Source of the DNA: Flavobacterium sp. LC2016-12
Lineage (GTDB): Bacteria; Bacteroidota; Bacteroidia; Flavobacteriales; Flavobacteriaceae
Reading direction: 5' to 3'
DNA: 64,000 bases
NCBI RefSeq assembly: GCF_015351595.1
Contig: NZ_JADKPT010000001.1
Location: 992,001 to 1,056,000, forward strand
Part shown: positions 56,914 through 64,000 of the stretch, in pieces
How the letters are laid out: each line of letters begins with the position of its first letter
How positions within the stretch are numbered: position 1 is the first letter of the stretch
The notes under the pieces: model-generated
Databases searched by the model: none
What the model was told of the DNA's origin: nothing
What the model saw: only the letters and a program-made list of their open reading frames with translations
Position numbers and translations under genes: made by a program

Positions 56914-57050
56914 GTTTTATCCTTTAAGAGAGAATAGAAAAGCATCTCTTGAATTGGTAAAAGACTAATTATTAGATATTTTCCTAGAAAAATATAAAAC
57001 GAATATTTTTTTTTTGTAACTTTTCATGTTTAATTTTTAATCTCAAAACC

Positions 57051-57422
57051 ATGAAAAAATCTAAATTATTTGTCCTCGGAATTACATTGTTGACCCTATT
57101 AACGATTTCATGCCATAATAAAAGAAATAAATTGGTGAATTCCTGGAAAATAACAGCTGTTGAAAGTAATCACGTAGCACTTACGGATTCAGCAAAACAT
57201 GTTATTTTAACATCTGGAAACCTAACTTTTACAGAAGATGGGCATGTAACGGGATTCTTATTGCAGCCAATTACAAATGGTACTTATGCCTTAACAAAAA
57301 AAGGAAAAAGTTTAGTTATTAAAGACGAAACTGGTACGCCGTTTCCAAGCGAAAGCACTATAACAGATGATGAGCTAATATTAAAATTAAAAGAAGTAAA
57401 AATTACACTTAAGAAAATTTAA
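57051..57422 (+). CDS. Lipocalin-like small lipoprotein
   Basis: 123 residues with lipobox TLLTISCHNK (Cys about 21). The mature part starts LVNSWKITAVESNHVAL and continues with strands GNLTFTEDGHVTGF and GTYALTKKGKSLVIKD, the pattern of lipocalin-like (DUF) lipoproteins of Bacteroidota. Ligand unknown. Confidence 0.8.
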   Translation: MKKSKLFVLGITLLTLLTISCHNKRNKLVNSWKITAVESNHVALTDSAKHVILTSGNLTFTEDGHVTGFLLQPITNGTYALTKKGKSLVIKDETGTPFPSESTITDDELILKLKEVKITLKKI

Positions 57423-57478
57423 GAACAAATTCATTTTTCAGCAATTTAAAATAAAAGAATTACATACCACATCAATAT

Positions 57479-57515
57479 AATAAGCTCCTATTAACTTAGT
57501 TACTAGGAGCTTATT
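57479..57515. terminator. Terminator-like hairpin
   Basis: AATAAGCTCCTA (57479-57490) pairs with TAGGAGCTTATT (57504-57515). The T-tail is short. Ends the lipoprotein gene before the GNAT gene at 57562. Confidence 0.7.
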
Positions 57516-57561
57516 TATGTTTATAAATATAATATTGTAAATTTGAGTTATTTCAATTTAA

Positions 57562-57993
57562 ATGAAAAAAATGCTTCAAATCGTTGAAAGAAATAAAAAC
57601 CATATAGCTGATTTACAAAGAATTTTTCTGGAAGTACGGCAAAAAACATTCTACTGGGTAGATACGAAGAATTATAATCTTACCGATTTTGATCATCAAA
57701 CTGAAGCTGAATTTATTTTAGTTGCTCTTGTTGACGATAAGGTTGTTGGCTTTATTTCGTTTTGGCTTCCGGGAAATTTTATTCATCATTTTTATATTGA
57801 TGAAGAATATCAACAACGTAAAATTGGAGCAAAACTTCTTGAACAAGCTATTCAGATAATGAAGACTCCTATTACATTAAAATGTTTAGAAAAAAATACC
57901 AGAGCTGTTGAATTTTACAAAAATAAAGGTTTTGTTGTAACAGAAAGAGGCGTTTCAGATCATGGCGAGTATCTTTTGTTTACGCTTCATTAA
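57562..57993 (+). CDS. GNAT-family N-acetyltransferase
   Basis: 143 residues. Acetyl-CoA loop IDEEYQQRKIGAKLLEQAI and C-terminal KNTRAVEFYKNKGFVV are typical GNAT. ATG 57562 gives MKKMLQIVERN; the second ATG at 57571 is also possible. Substrate unknown. Confidence 0.87.
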   Translation: MKKMLQIVERNKNHIADLQRIFLEVRQKTFYWVDTKNYNLTDFDHQTEAEFILVALVDDKVVGFISFWLPGNFIHHFYIDEEYQQRKIGAKLLEQAIQIMKTPITLKCLEKNTRAVEFYKNKGFVVTERGVSDHGEYLLFTLH

Positions 57994-58005
57994 AAGACAA
58001 TAAAA

Positions 58006-58035
58006 AGCCCTAAAAACGAAATAGTTCTTAGGGCT
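58006..58035. terminator. Terminator-like hairpin in convergent gap
   Basis: AGCCCTAA (58006-58013) pairs with TTAGGGCT (58028-58035), preceded by AAAAA. Serves mainly the minus-strand glycosyltransferase gene. Confidence 0.6.
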
Positions 58036-58056
58036 CTCTACATTTTTATTTCTAAT

Positions 58057-59505
58057 TTATTTTACTTCAGATAAACCTCTTGTTAACCAACCTCTTTTGT
58101 TGGCTGTTGCAATAGCATAAGGTGTAATCCAGAATAAACTAAAAGTATAAAATATGCTGTATGAATATGCCCAGAAAGCTTCTGATAAACTATATCTTTT
58201 TGCATAGAATAGAACTGAGAAACTCGAAACTATCAAAATGCTTAAAAGCGTAGAGCTAAAGAATAATATTGGGTGTATCGCTATAAAAAATAGCATAAAT
58301 AGCAAGAACGGGTAAGCCATAGCGATCTTTAACGATTGATTTAAGAATAAAAGACGGGCACCAAATTTAGATTCCTTTCTAAAATCCTTGAAAACGTATT
58401 GTGCCATCATGATATTCTCACGTACATTGCTTCTACCCCATCTGATAAACATTTTGTATAAACCAACGTATTCTTCCGGTACATTAGTAAGAACAACTGC
58501 ATTTCTTTGGAATAATACATGTAATCCTTGTTTCAGAATCATATTGGTCATGGCACGATCTTCACCAATGTCTGATGGTTGTCCCATAAAGGTTTGATCA
58601 ATCCATTCCGGCAGACAATTAAGGACAGCATCGCGTCTGTAAGCTGCAGCGGCACCTGGAGTACACAAAACAGAACCCAACATACTCTCAGCAGAACGCA
58701 TGAATTCAAAACTCATTACAAAACTCACATTTAGCATTTTAGGCAACAGGGCTTTTTTATTATTTAAAACGTGAACATTTCCTGCAACTGCACCGCATTT
58801 CTTATCAACTACAAATGGGCTTACAAGATTTCTTAAAGTATCTTTTTTTACAATTGAATCACTATCAACGGTTACAAAAATTTCTCCTGTACCCAATTCA
58901 AATCCACGGTATAAAGCATGACGTTTTCCTTTGTTTTCTGGCTGCTGAAAAATCTCCAAACGATCTCCTAATTTTAGTTTAGCTTGTTGCATCCAGTACC
59001 AGGTATCATCTTTACTTCCATCATCAATTGCTAGTAATTGTAGTTTTTGTTCCGGAAAATCACTGTCTGCAAGACTTAATAAAGTATCCCATACTAATTT
59101 TCCTTCGTTGTATGCCGGGACTATTACAGTACAGGTTGGCAATAGTTCATCTGAAACTGATTCAATCGGTTTGTATTTAAAGTACAAGTATAAATTATAA
59201 AGAAATGAACCTGTTTGGAAGAAAAATAAAGCTGCAGTCAGAATTAAAAAAGGCAGACCCCAGGCAGAATTTATTCTGTCTATATGAAACTGATCAAAGT
59301 CTGATTGTAATTTATAAACTATAAAAGAGCCCGCAAGCATTAATGCAAATGTACCAAGTAGCACAATAAAACTTAATGGATTTACGTTTTTCTTAAAATC
59401 TTTATGAGAATATTGATTGTTTATATTAAAAACTGAGCTGTTTAATGGAAGTTCACTTTTGCTTGAAGTGTAAAATTGTTCCTGAATAATTGTTTCGCTT
59501 TTCAT
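58057..59505 (-). CDS. GT2-family membrane glycosyltransferase (processive, cellulose/hyaluronan synthase-like)
   Basis: 482 residues from ATG 59505 (TTG 59514 is possible). Two N-terminal helices (about 45-105), then the GT-A domain with TVIVPAYNEGKLVWDTLLSL, LLAIDDGSKDDTWYWM, FVTVDSDSIVK (DxD), and the C-terminal RWGRSNVRENI, the (Q/R)xxRW motif of processive synthases. Four to five C-terminal helices follow. Polymerises a UDP- or GDP-sugar across the inner membrane; sugar unknown. No polymer cluster near. Confidence 0.9.
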   Translation of the reverse strand: MKSETIIQEQFYTSSKSELPLNSSVFNINNQYSHKDFKKNVNPLSFIVLLGTFALMLAGSFIVYKLQSDFDQFHIDRINSAWGLPFLILTAALFFFQTGSFLYNLYLYFKYKPIESVSDELLPTCTVIVPAYNEGKLVWDTLLSLADSDFPEQKLQLLAIDDGSKDDTWYWMQQAKLKLGDRLEIFQQPENKGKRHALYRGFELGTGEIFVTVDSDSIVKKDTLRNLVSPFVVDKKCGAVAGNVHVLNNKKALLPKMLNVSFVMSFEFMRSAESMLGSVLCTPGAAAAYRRDAVLNCLPEWIDQTFMGQPSDIGEDRAMTNMILKQGLHVLFQRNAVVLTNVPEEYVGLYKMFIRWGRSNVRENIMMAQYVFKDFRKESKFGARLLFLNQSLKIAMAYPFLLFMLFFIAIHPILFFSSTLLSILIVSSFSVLFYAKRYSLSEAFWAYSYSIFYTFSLFWITPYAIATANKRGWLTRGLSEVK

Positions 59506-59514
59506 AATGGGCAA

Positions 59515-59792
59515 TTGCTGTTTCTTAATGGCTTTTATTAAATTGGCATTCCTTTTGAATATTATTTGATCGTCAAAAAATGATAAAAATTAACTATTCG
59601 AAGAAATATGACTATATCCCATTTTACAAGCCTTATGCCATTATCATTTTAAATTGACAATGAGTACTTTAGAGATTTTAAGCTAAAATTGCGTTGTGTA
59701 AAGATTACACACTTGTGAAAAGTTTATACTAAAGATTCAAAAAAAAGCCTCCAAATCTCTTGATTTTGGAGGCTTCTCATTTTAGAAAAAGA
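59515..59792. other. Gap upstream of the GT2 gene
   Basis: About 280 bp with no gene. GTGTAA AGA TTACAC (59696-59710) is a perfect 6-bp inverted repeat, a possible regulator site, and a terminator hairpin lies at 59746-59776. Confidence 0.45.
59746..59776 (-). terminator. Terminator of the PepSY-like gene
   Basis: On the minus strand, AAGCCTCCAAAATC pairs with GATTTGGAGGCTT (one bulged base) and is followed by TTTT. It lies 17 bp after the stop at 59793. Confidence 0.8.
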
Positions 59793-60236
59793 TTACTGGA
59801 CGTTATTCTTTTTATCTTTTAGAATTTTACCTTCTTTGGTAAATTCAAGGTCAATGTCATTTGTTAAATCAACATCCAAATCCTTGTGGCCATAATCGAT
59901 ATGCGTTATTTTTTCATTTGGATAATTTTTTGAAACATAATCTTTGACAGAGTCTGGAATAAATTCGGTCGGAATGGGTTTATCATCGCCATCAACTTCA
60001 CGGTACGAACCGTCTTTCCAGAATTCCACTTCAGTTCCGTCTTTTAGTTTCACTTCATATCCTTTTTCACCATGCTCGGCATCTTTTTTAGCAATTTCTA
60101 CGGAAGTATAACTAAAATGCTTCTTAAGAAATTCCTGTGCCGGTTTAGGCAATTCTGTTGTTTCAATTTTTTTCTGCGCTTTCGCCGATATTACAAAACC
60201 TAGTAATAAAACGGCCACTATAATTTTCGTTTTCAT
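59793..60236 (-). CDS. PepSY-like (DUF2874) secreted protein
   Basis: 147 residues with a signal peptide ending ISAKAQ (about 20). Two PepSY-like repeats: KGYEVKLKDGTEVEFWKDGSY and DLDVDLTNDIDLEFTKEGKIL, each a beta hairpin following a helix (FLKKHF, YVSKNYP). Two-repeat proteins like this are common in Bacteroidota and may bind or inhibit something in the periplasm; function unknown. Confidence 0.85.
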   Translation of the reverse strand: MKTKIIVAVLLLGFVISAKAQKKIETTELPKPAQEFLKKHFSYTSVEIAKKDAEHGEKGYEVKLKDGTEVEFWKDGSYREVDGDDKPIPTEFIPDSVKDYVSKNYPNEKITHIDYGHKDLDVDLTNDIDLEFTKEGKILKDKKNNVQ

Positions 60237-60377
60237 GATTTCTATATTTTATTTATCGTATATAGCTAATTTACAACAACTAAAAATACCTTCAAATGAA
60301 TTTAAGAAAGCTTTAATTTTTTAAAAAGTACTTTTTTATTTATTTTTATTTCTGAAATAATAAATTTAAAATATACA

Positions 60378-60836
60378 ATGACCATAGAAAAAGCCATAAG
60401 CAGTGATCATCAAATTTTGACAGATATCACCAAAAAATCAAAGGCTTACTGGGGGTATTCTGATGAACAAATTGAAAAATGGTCCCAATTTTTAACCGTA
60501 ACTCCCGTTTATATTGATGCAAATGGGGTTTATAAATTGATTATAGAAAAGAAATTGGCAGGCTACTACTCTTTTCTTTACGAGGATGAAAAAACGGTGA
60601 AACTGGATAATTTATTTATATTACCGGAATATATCGGGAAAGGGTTTGGGAAAATTTTAATGAGACACTTTTTATTAGAAGTTGAAAAAACAAGCGTTAA
60701 TAAAATAATCCTTGATTCAGAACCTAATGCAGAATTGTTTTATACAAAATTAGGTTTTGTCAAAACAGGACAAATTGAAACTTCCATTAAAGACAGGTTT
60801 ATGCCGATAATGGAATTGAATATTAAATCGGAATAA
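60378..60836 (+). CDS. GNAT-family N-acetyltransferase
   Basis: 152 residues. LDNLFILPEYIGKGFGKILMRHF is the acetyl-CoA loop; the C-terminus has LDSEPNAELFYTKLGFVKTG. Resembles small-molecule acetyltransferases; substrate unknown. 21 bp before the SRPBCC gene, so probably one operon. Confidence 0.88.
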   Translation: MTIEKAISSDHQILTDITKKSKAYWGYSDEQIEKWSQFLTVTPVYIDANGVYKLIIEKKLAGYYSFLYEDEKTVKLDNLFILPEYIGKGFGKILMRHFLLEVEKTSVNKIILDSEPNAELFYTKLGFVKTGQIETSIKDRFMPIMELNIKSE

Positions 60837-60857
60837 TAATTTAAAGAAAAAATTAAA

Positions 60858-61319
60858 ATGGCAACAATAACTTTTCCAACAACTCCTGACTGCGAAATTG
60901 TAAGTTCGAGAATTGTAAACTTTTCTCAGGAACTTGTTTTTGAAGCCTGGACAAATCCAGATCATTTAAAAAATTGGTGGGGACCAAAAGGATTTACCAA
61001 CACATTTGAAGAATTTGACCTTAGACCTGGCGGCAGATGGAAATTTGTAATGCACGCACCGGAGCAAGGAAATTTTCAAAATGAATGTGAGTTTGTGAAA
61101 ATTGAAAAACCTACGGAAATAGCATGGATTCGCATTTCTAAACCTTTATTCAATATAGTAGCAACATTTGAAAAAGTAGCTAACGAGAAAACACAAATTG
61201 TTTTCAGAATGGTTTTTGAAACCGCTGAAGAGTGCTCCAAACTTAGACCATTTGTGGTAGATAAAAATGAAGAAAATTTTGATCGTCTTGAAGTCGAGTT
61301 GAGTAAAATGACCTTATAA
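60858..61319 (+). CDS. SRPBCC-family protein (AHSA1-type)
   Basis: 153 residues, helix-grip fold. RIVNFSQELVFEAWTNPDHL, WWGPKGFTNTFEEFDLRPGG, and WKFVMHAPEQGNFQNECEFV mark the AHSA1/SRPBCC group, which bind hydrophobic ligands or act as co-chaperone-like proteins. Role unknown. Confidence 0.9.
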   Translation: MATITFPTTPDCEIVSSRIVNFSQELVFEAWTNPDHLKNWWGPKGFTNTFEEFDLRPGGRWKFVMHAPEQGNFQNECEFVKIEKPTEIAWIRISKPLFNIVATFEKVANEKTQIVFRMVFETAEECSKLRPFVVDKNEENFDRLEVELSKMTL

Positions 61320-61330
61320 AATTATTCCTC

Positions 61331-61369
61331 ATTATTTGTCAAATGGCAAATAATAAAAAAACAACTTTG
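61331..61369 (+). promoter_or_regulatory. Operator-like motif and -7 box of the second Crp/Fnr-type gene
   Basis: The motif at 61331-61354 includes TTTGTCAAATGGCAAAT with outer arms ATTATTTG/CAAATAAT. The -7 box is CAACTTTG at 61362-61369, 14 bp before the ATG at 61383. The motif recurs before the SDR gene. Confidence 0.6.
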
Positions 61370-61382
61370 ACTAACTTGCAGT

Positions 61383-61952
61383 ATGAAAGAGTTTATAGAA
61401 TATATACTGCAATTTGGAAACTTAAACCAACAGCAACTTGATTTAATTTCAAAAAAGGCGACAGAAAAAATCCTCCTAAAGGACGAATATTTTTCTGAAG
61501 CAGGAAAAATTGCTCAGGAAGTCGGCTTTGTTTTAGAAGGAATCATAAGAGTTTGTTACTACAATAACAAAGGTGAAGAAATTACCAAATATTTTATTGA
61601 TGAAAACAATCTGGTCGTTGATCTGGAGAGTTTTAACAATGATATTTGTTCCAATGCTTACGTGCAAGCAATCACCGACTGTAAAATGCTGGTTTTTTCT
61701 AAAAAAGACTGGAAAGAACTTTTAGATATTATCATTCCGTGGGATGCTATTGTAAATAAAATTACTTCAAGAGCACTGATCCAGAAAATAGAAAGAAGAA
61801 GCCCGTTGGTTTCAGAAGATGCTACAACCCGCTATTTGATGTTTCTCAAAATTTATCCCAATGTGGTCAACCGTATTCCACTTTCTTATATCGCTTCTTA
61901 TTTAGGCATTACGCAATCTTCTTTGAGCCGTATCAGAAAAAATATTCGCTAA
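61383..61952 (+). CDS. Crp/Fnr-family transcriptional regulator
   Basis: 189 residues with a cyclic-nucleotide-like domain (about 15-115: LKDEYFSEAGKIAQEVGFVL, ITKYFIDENNLVVD) and an HTH with LSYIASYLGITQSSLSRIRK, close to the one at 45549. The cNMP contact residues are not kept, so ligand is unknown. It lies between an SRPBCC gene and an SDR gene, with a shared operator-like motif in front of itself and the SDR gene; autoregulation and control of SDR are likely. Confidence 0.88.
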   Translation: MKEFIEYILQFGNLNQQQLDLISKKATEKILLKDEYFSEAGKIAQEVGFVLEGIIRVCYYNNKGEEITKYFIDENNLVVDLESFNNDICSNAYVQAITDCKMLVFSKKDWKELLDIIIPWDAIVNKITSRALIQKIERRSPLVSEDATTRYLMFLKIYPNVVNRIPLSYIASYLGITQSSLSRIRKNIR

Positions 61953-61959
61953 AATGCTT

Positions 61960-62004
61960 TTTGTCATTTGGCAAATGATTTGGTTTTTAAAGGATGCAAC
62001 TTTG
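61960..62004 (+). promoter_or_regulatory. Operator-like motif and -7 box of the SDR gene
   Basis: TCATTTG G CAAATGA (61964-61978) is a perfect 15-bp palindrome inside TTTGTCATTTGGCAAAT. The -7 box CAACTTTG at 61997-62004 is identical to that of the regulator gene but lies 10 bp further from the motif. Confidence 0.65.
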
Positions 62005-62030
62005 CTTCAATAATTTTAAACAATAAAAAG

Positions 62031-62768
62031 ATGAAGATCGTATTAATTACAGGAGCTAATAGAAGCATTGGATTAGAAATAACTAAACAACTTTCTAAAA
62101 AAGGTTTATTCGTTTATTTAGGAGCTCGTGACCTTGAAAAAGGTAATGCAGTCGTGCAGGAATTAAAAAAAGAAGGATTCGAAAACATCAAAGCAATTGA
62201 AATTGATGTTACAAAACCAGAATCTATATCGGCTGCAAAAAGTATTGTAGAAAAAGAACAAGGAAAATTAGATATTCTGATAAACAATGCTGGTATCAGC
62301 GGAGAATTTCCTCAAAGTGCTTCAACTGCATCAATTACAGCAATTCAGAATGTTTTTGACACTAACTTTTTTGGTGTAATTAGTGTTACGCAGGCATTTT
62401 TAGAATTGCTTAAAAAATCAGAAGTGCCAAGAATCACTAATATCACTTCTGGTTTGGGATCTTTGACCTTGCATAGTGACCCAAGTTGGAAATATTATAA
62501 TTTTAAAGCAACGGGTTACATGACTTCAAAAGCAGCTTTAAACGCTTATACTATTGCATTAGCCTATGAACTTAAAGATTTATCTTTCAAAGTAAATGTT
62601 ATCGATCCTGGTTATACTGCGACAGATTTCAATCACCACAGCGGCCCTGGAACTGTTGAAAGTGCTGCTGCTTTTATCATCAAACATACAGTAACAGATG
62701 AAAATGGACCTAATGGAATGTTTTTTAGTAATGATATTGAAGATGAAAGCGGAGTTAGTCCGTGGTAA
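62031..62768 (+). CDS. Short-chain dehydrogenase/reductase (SDR)
   Basis: 245 residues from ATG 62031. Seen: VLITGANRSIGLEITKQL (TGxxxGIG nucleotide loop), LDILINNAGISGEF (NNAG), and the catalytic YMTSKAALNAYTIAL region with YxxxK-like Y-M-T-S-K, plus NVIDPGYTATDF. Probably a carbonyl reductase. Upstream in-frame codons from 61968 lie within the operator region. Confidence 0.93.
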   Translation: MKIVLITGANRSIGLEITKQLSKKGLFVYLGARDLEKGNAVVQELKKEGFENIKAIEIDVTKPESISAAKSIVEKEQGKLDILINNAGISGEFPQSASTASITAIQNVFDTNFFGVISVTQAFLELLKKSEVPRITNITSGLGSLTLHSDPSWKYYNFKATGYMTSKAALNAYTIALAYELKDLSFKVNVIDPGYTATDFNHHSGPGTVESAAAFIIKHTVTDENGPNGMFFSNDIEDESGVSPW

Positions 62769-62791
62769 AAATTTAGTTAACTTTTATTTGC

Positions 62792-62823
62792 AAAACCTCC
62801 ATTACTTTTAATGGAGGTTTTTC
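62792..62823. terminator. Bidirectional terminator
   Basis: AAAACCTCCATT (62792-62803) pairs with AATGGAGGTTTT (62810-62821), followed by T. Between the SDR gene and a convergent gene. Confidence 0.88.
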
Positions 62824-62859
62824 TATTGTAAAGCCAAAATATCAATATTCATATCTGTT

Positions 62860-63474
62860 TTATTTACCTGATAATTTCAATTCGAGTTCCTTTACTTTAT
62901 TTTCAAGTTCATTGATGTATTTTTTTTGAGGCAATAAAGCTTCCTCTATTTCTTCTGTTGAATAACGTGGCGTAATATGCTGTGGGCAATTCCAGTCATA
63001 AGCCTGAATTTCAAAAATCATCATTCTTTCAGGGCGAAATTTGTAATCATCAGGTTTTAAAGTATTGTATAAGGATTCATTATCTTTTAATTCAACAATT
63101 TTTGCATGTGCATAAAGTTTTAGACGGGCTCTATGTGGGTATGAAACCATAATAAGTGCTACTTTTTCGTTTTTAGAAATATTACCGGTTGAAATATATT
63201 GTCTGTTGCCAGAAAAGTCAACTATCCCAATCGTTTTATTATCTAGTACTTTAATAAATCCCGTAGGGCCGCCACGATGCTGAATGTAGGGGTATTCATT
63301 TTCTCCAAAACTCGCCATATAAAAACTATCTCTGTCGCTAATGAATCTAATCTCATTTTCTGTCAATCCATCCACAACTGACATTTTTTCCATTCGATCA
63401 TAAGAATTCCTGCTTCCGGCTTCTTCCTGAATCTTTTTAATATTATCTGTAAAGGCTAATTGTGCGTAGTTCAT
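62860..63474 (-). CDS. Pyridoxamine 5'-phosphate oxidase-family FMN-binding protein
   Basis: 204 residues, split-barrel flavin-binding fold: FISDRDSFYMASFGENEYPY, HRGGPTGFIKVLDNKTIGIV, and GNRQYISTGNISKNEKVALI. C-terminus is a predicted coiled coil (YINELENKVKELELKLSG). Family includes FMN-linked oxidases and F420-like reductases; substrate unknown. Confidence 0.87.
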   Translation of the reverse strand: MNYAQLAFTDNIKKIQEEAGSRNSYDRMEKMSVVDGLTENEIRFISDRDSFYMASFGENEYPYIQHRGGPTGFIKVLDNKTIGIVDFSGNRQYISTGNISKNEKVALIMVSYPHRARLKLYAHAKIVELKDNESLYNTLKPDDYKFRPERMMIFEIQAYDWNCPQHITPRYSTEEIEEALLPQKKYINELENKVKELELKLSGK

Positions 63475-63522
63475 AATTGATGTTCTAGATTTTATAACTT
63501 ATTTTTTAAAAAAAATTCACCT

Positions 63523-64000
63523 TTATAATTCCTGAATTTGTCTGATCATTTGGTTAGTAAAGCCCCATTCATTGTCATACCACGCCATTACTTTTACGAG
63601 ATCTCCATCAACTACTCTTGTCATTTCTAAATCGACAGTAGCAGCAAAAGGGCTTTGTATAATATCTGTAGAAACCAGCGGTTCATCAGTCACGGCCACT
63701 ACTTTATGATAGCGATCCGTTTTTGATTCTTCGATTAAAATGGAATTAATTTCGTCAACAGTGGTTGGTTTTTCGGTTACAAAAGTAATGTCCGATATTG
63801 AGCCAACGGGAACTGGAACTCTCACTGCAACACCATCAAATTTACCTAAATATTGCGGTAAAGCTTTTGTTGTTGCTATTGCAGCTCCCGTTGCAGCTGG
63901 CGCTAAATTGATTCCTGCTGTTCGTCCCATTCTTGGTTCTTTCTTAGACGGAGCATCAACCAATGTTTGTGATGCTGTGTAAGCATGAGTTGTATTTAAA
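63523..64000 (-). CDS. gapA: Glyceraldehyde-3-phosphate dehydrogenase, C-terminal part (cut by window edge)
   Basis: The frame enters from the right edge with TTHAYTASQTLVDAPSKKEP, the phosphate-binding block just after the catalytic Cys, and continues GRTAGINLAPAATGAA, VAVRVPVPVGS, SPFAATVDLEMTRVV and WYDNEWGFTNQM to the stop at 63523. The catalytic Cys and NAD domain are outside. The first 158 residues from the edge are seen. Which GAPDH paralogue is not known. Confidence 0.94.
   Translation of the reverse strand, partial: LNTTHAYTASQTLVDAPSKKEPRMGRTAGINLAPAATGAAIATTKALPQYLGKFDGVAVRVPVPVGSISDITFVTEKPTTVDEINSILIEESKTDRYHKVVAVTDEPLVSTDIIQSPFAATVDLEMTRVVDGDLVKVMAWYDNEWGFTNQMIRQIQEL

Overview
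The window is a low-GC, densely packed chromosomal segment that reads as a member of the Bacteroidota, most likely the genus Flavobacterium or a close relative. The support is: promoters of the TAnnTTTG type, few Shine-Dalgarno sequences, many families typical of the phylum (fused E1 alpha/beta dehydrogenase, DUF885 lipoprotein, Bacteroidota-only unknown proteins), and short word-repeat inverted repeats between genes. There is no rRNA, tRNA, CRISPR array, transposase or phage gene. The LysR gene at the left edge and the GAPDH gene at the right edge are cut.

Layout. 1-7.4 kb: LysR regulator and a YeiH-type membrane protein, a secreted S1/P1-type zinc enzyme, an LTA-synthase-like membrane sulfatase, and a two-component system. 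7.5-15.2 kb: a complete histidine operon, hisG-D-C-B-H-A-F-IE, preceded by a 19-codon leader peptide with five His codons and an intrinsic terminator. 15.3-19.6 kb: a CBM9-like secreted protein, an M1 aminopeptidase and a large helical unknown. 19.8-28.1 kb: leuA-leuB, then ilvD-B-N-C, the latter preceded by a 24-codon leader peptide with five Ile and six Val codons and a terminator. leuC, leuD and ilvA are not in the window. 28.1-28.5 kb: a gene-free stretch that folds into several hairpins and may be a structured RNA. 28.6-33 kb: acetyl-CoA synthetase facing a cNMP/CBS/DUF294 protein and a DnaQ-like exonuclease that lacks two active-site residues.

33-64 kb: a mixed housekeeping region. It holds MFS transport, NDH-2, two helicases, an MscS channel, thioesterase, two Crp/Fnr-type regulators each beside an oxidoreductase gene, DUF885 protein, fused branched-chain/pyruvate E1, 2OG-Fe(II) oxygenase, SUI1, nucleoside phosphorylase, DinB/VOC proteins, a solo substrate-binding protein, a transglutaminase-like protein, GNATs, a GT2 glycosyltransferase, a PepSY-like protein, SRPBCC, SDR and PNPOx-like proteins.

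The most interesting signals are non-coding. (1) The his and ilv leaders look like classical ribosome-mediated attenuators, with identifiable terminator and antiterminator pairings. (2) Every gap in the his operon, and many other gaps, carries a word-repeat element built from short (often 7-bp) words, usually as two inverted arms; several such arms are nested round other hairpins. (3) A Crp/Fnr-type gene and its neighbour SDR share a 17-bp operator-like motif, placed one helical turn differently relative to identical -7 boxes. (4) A multi-hairpin RNA candidate follows ilvC.
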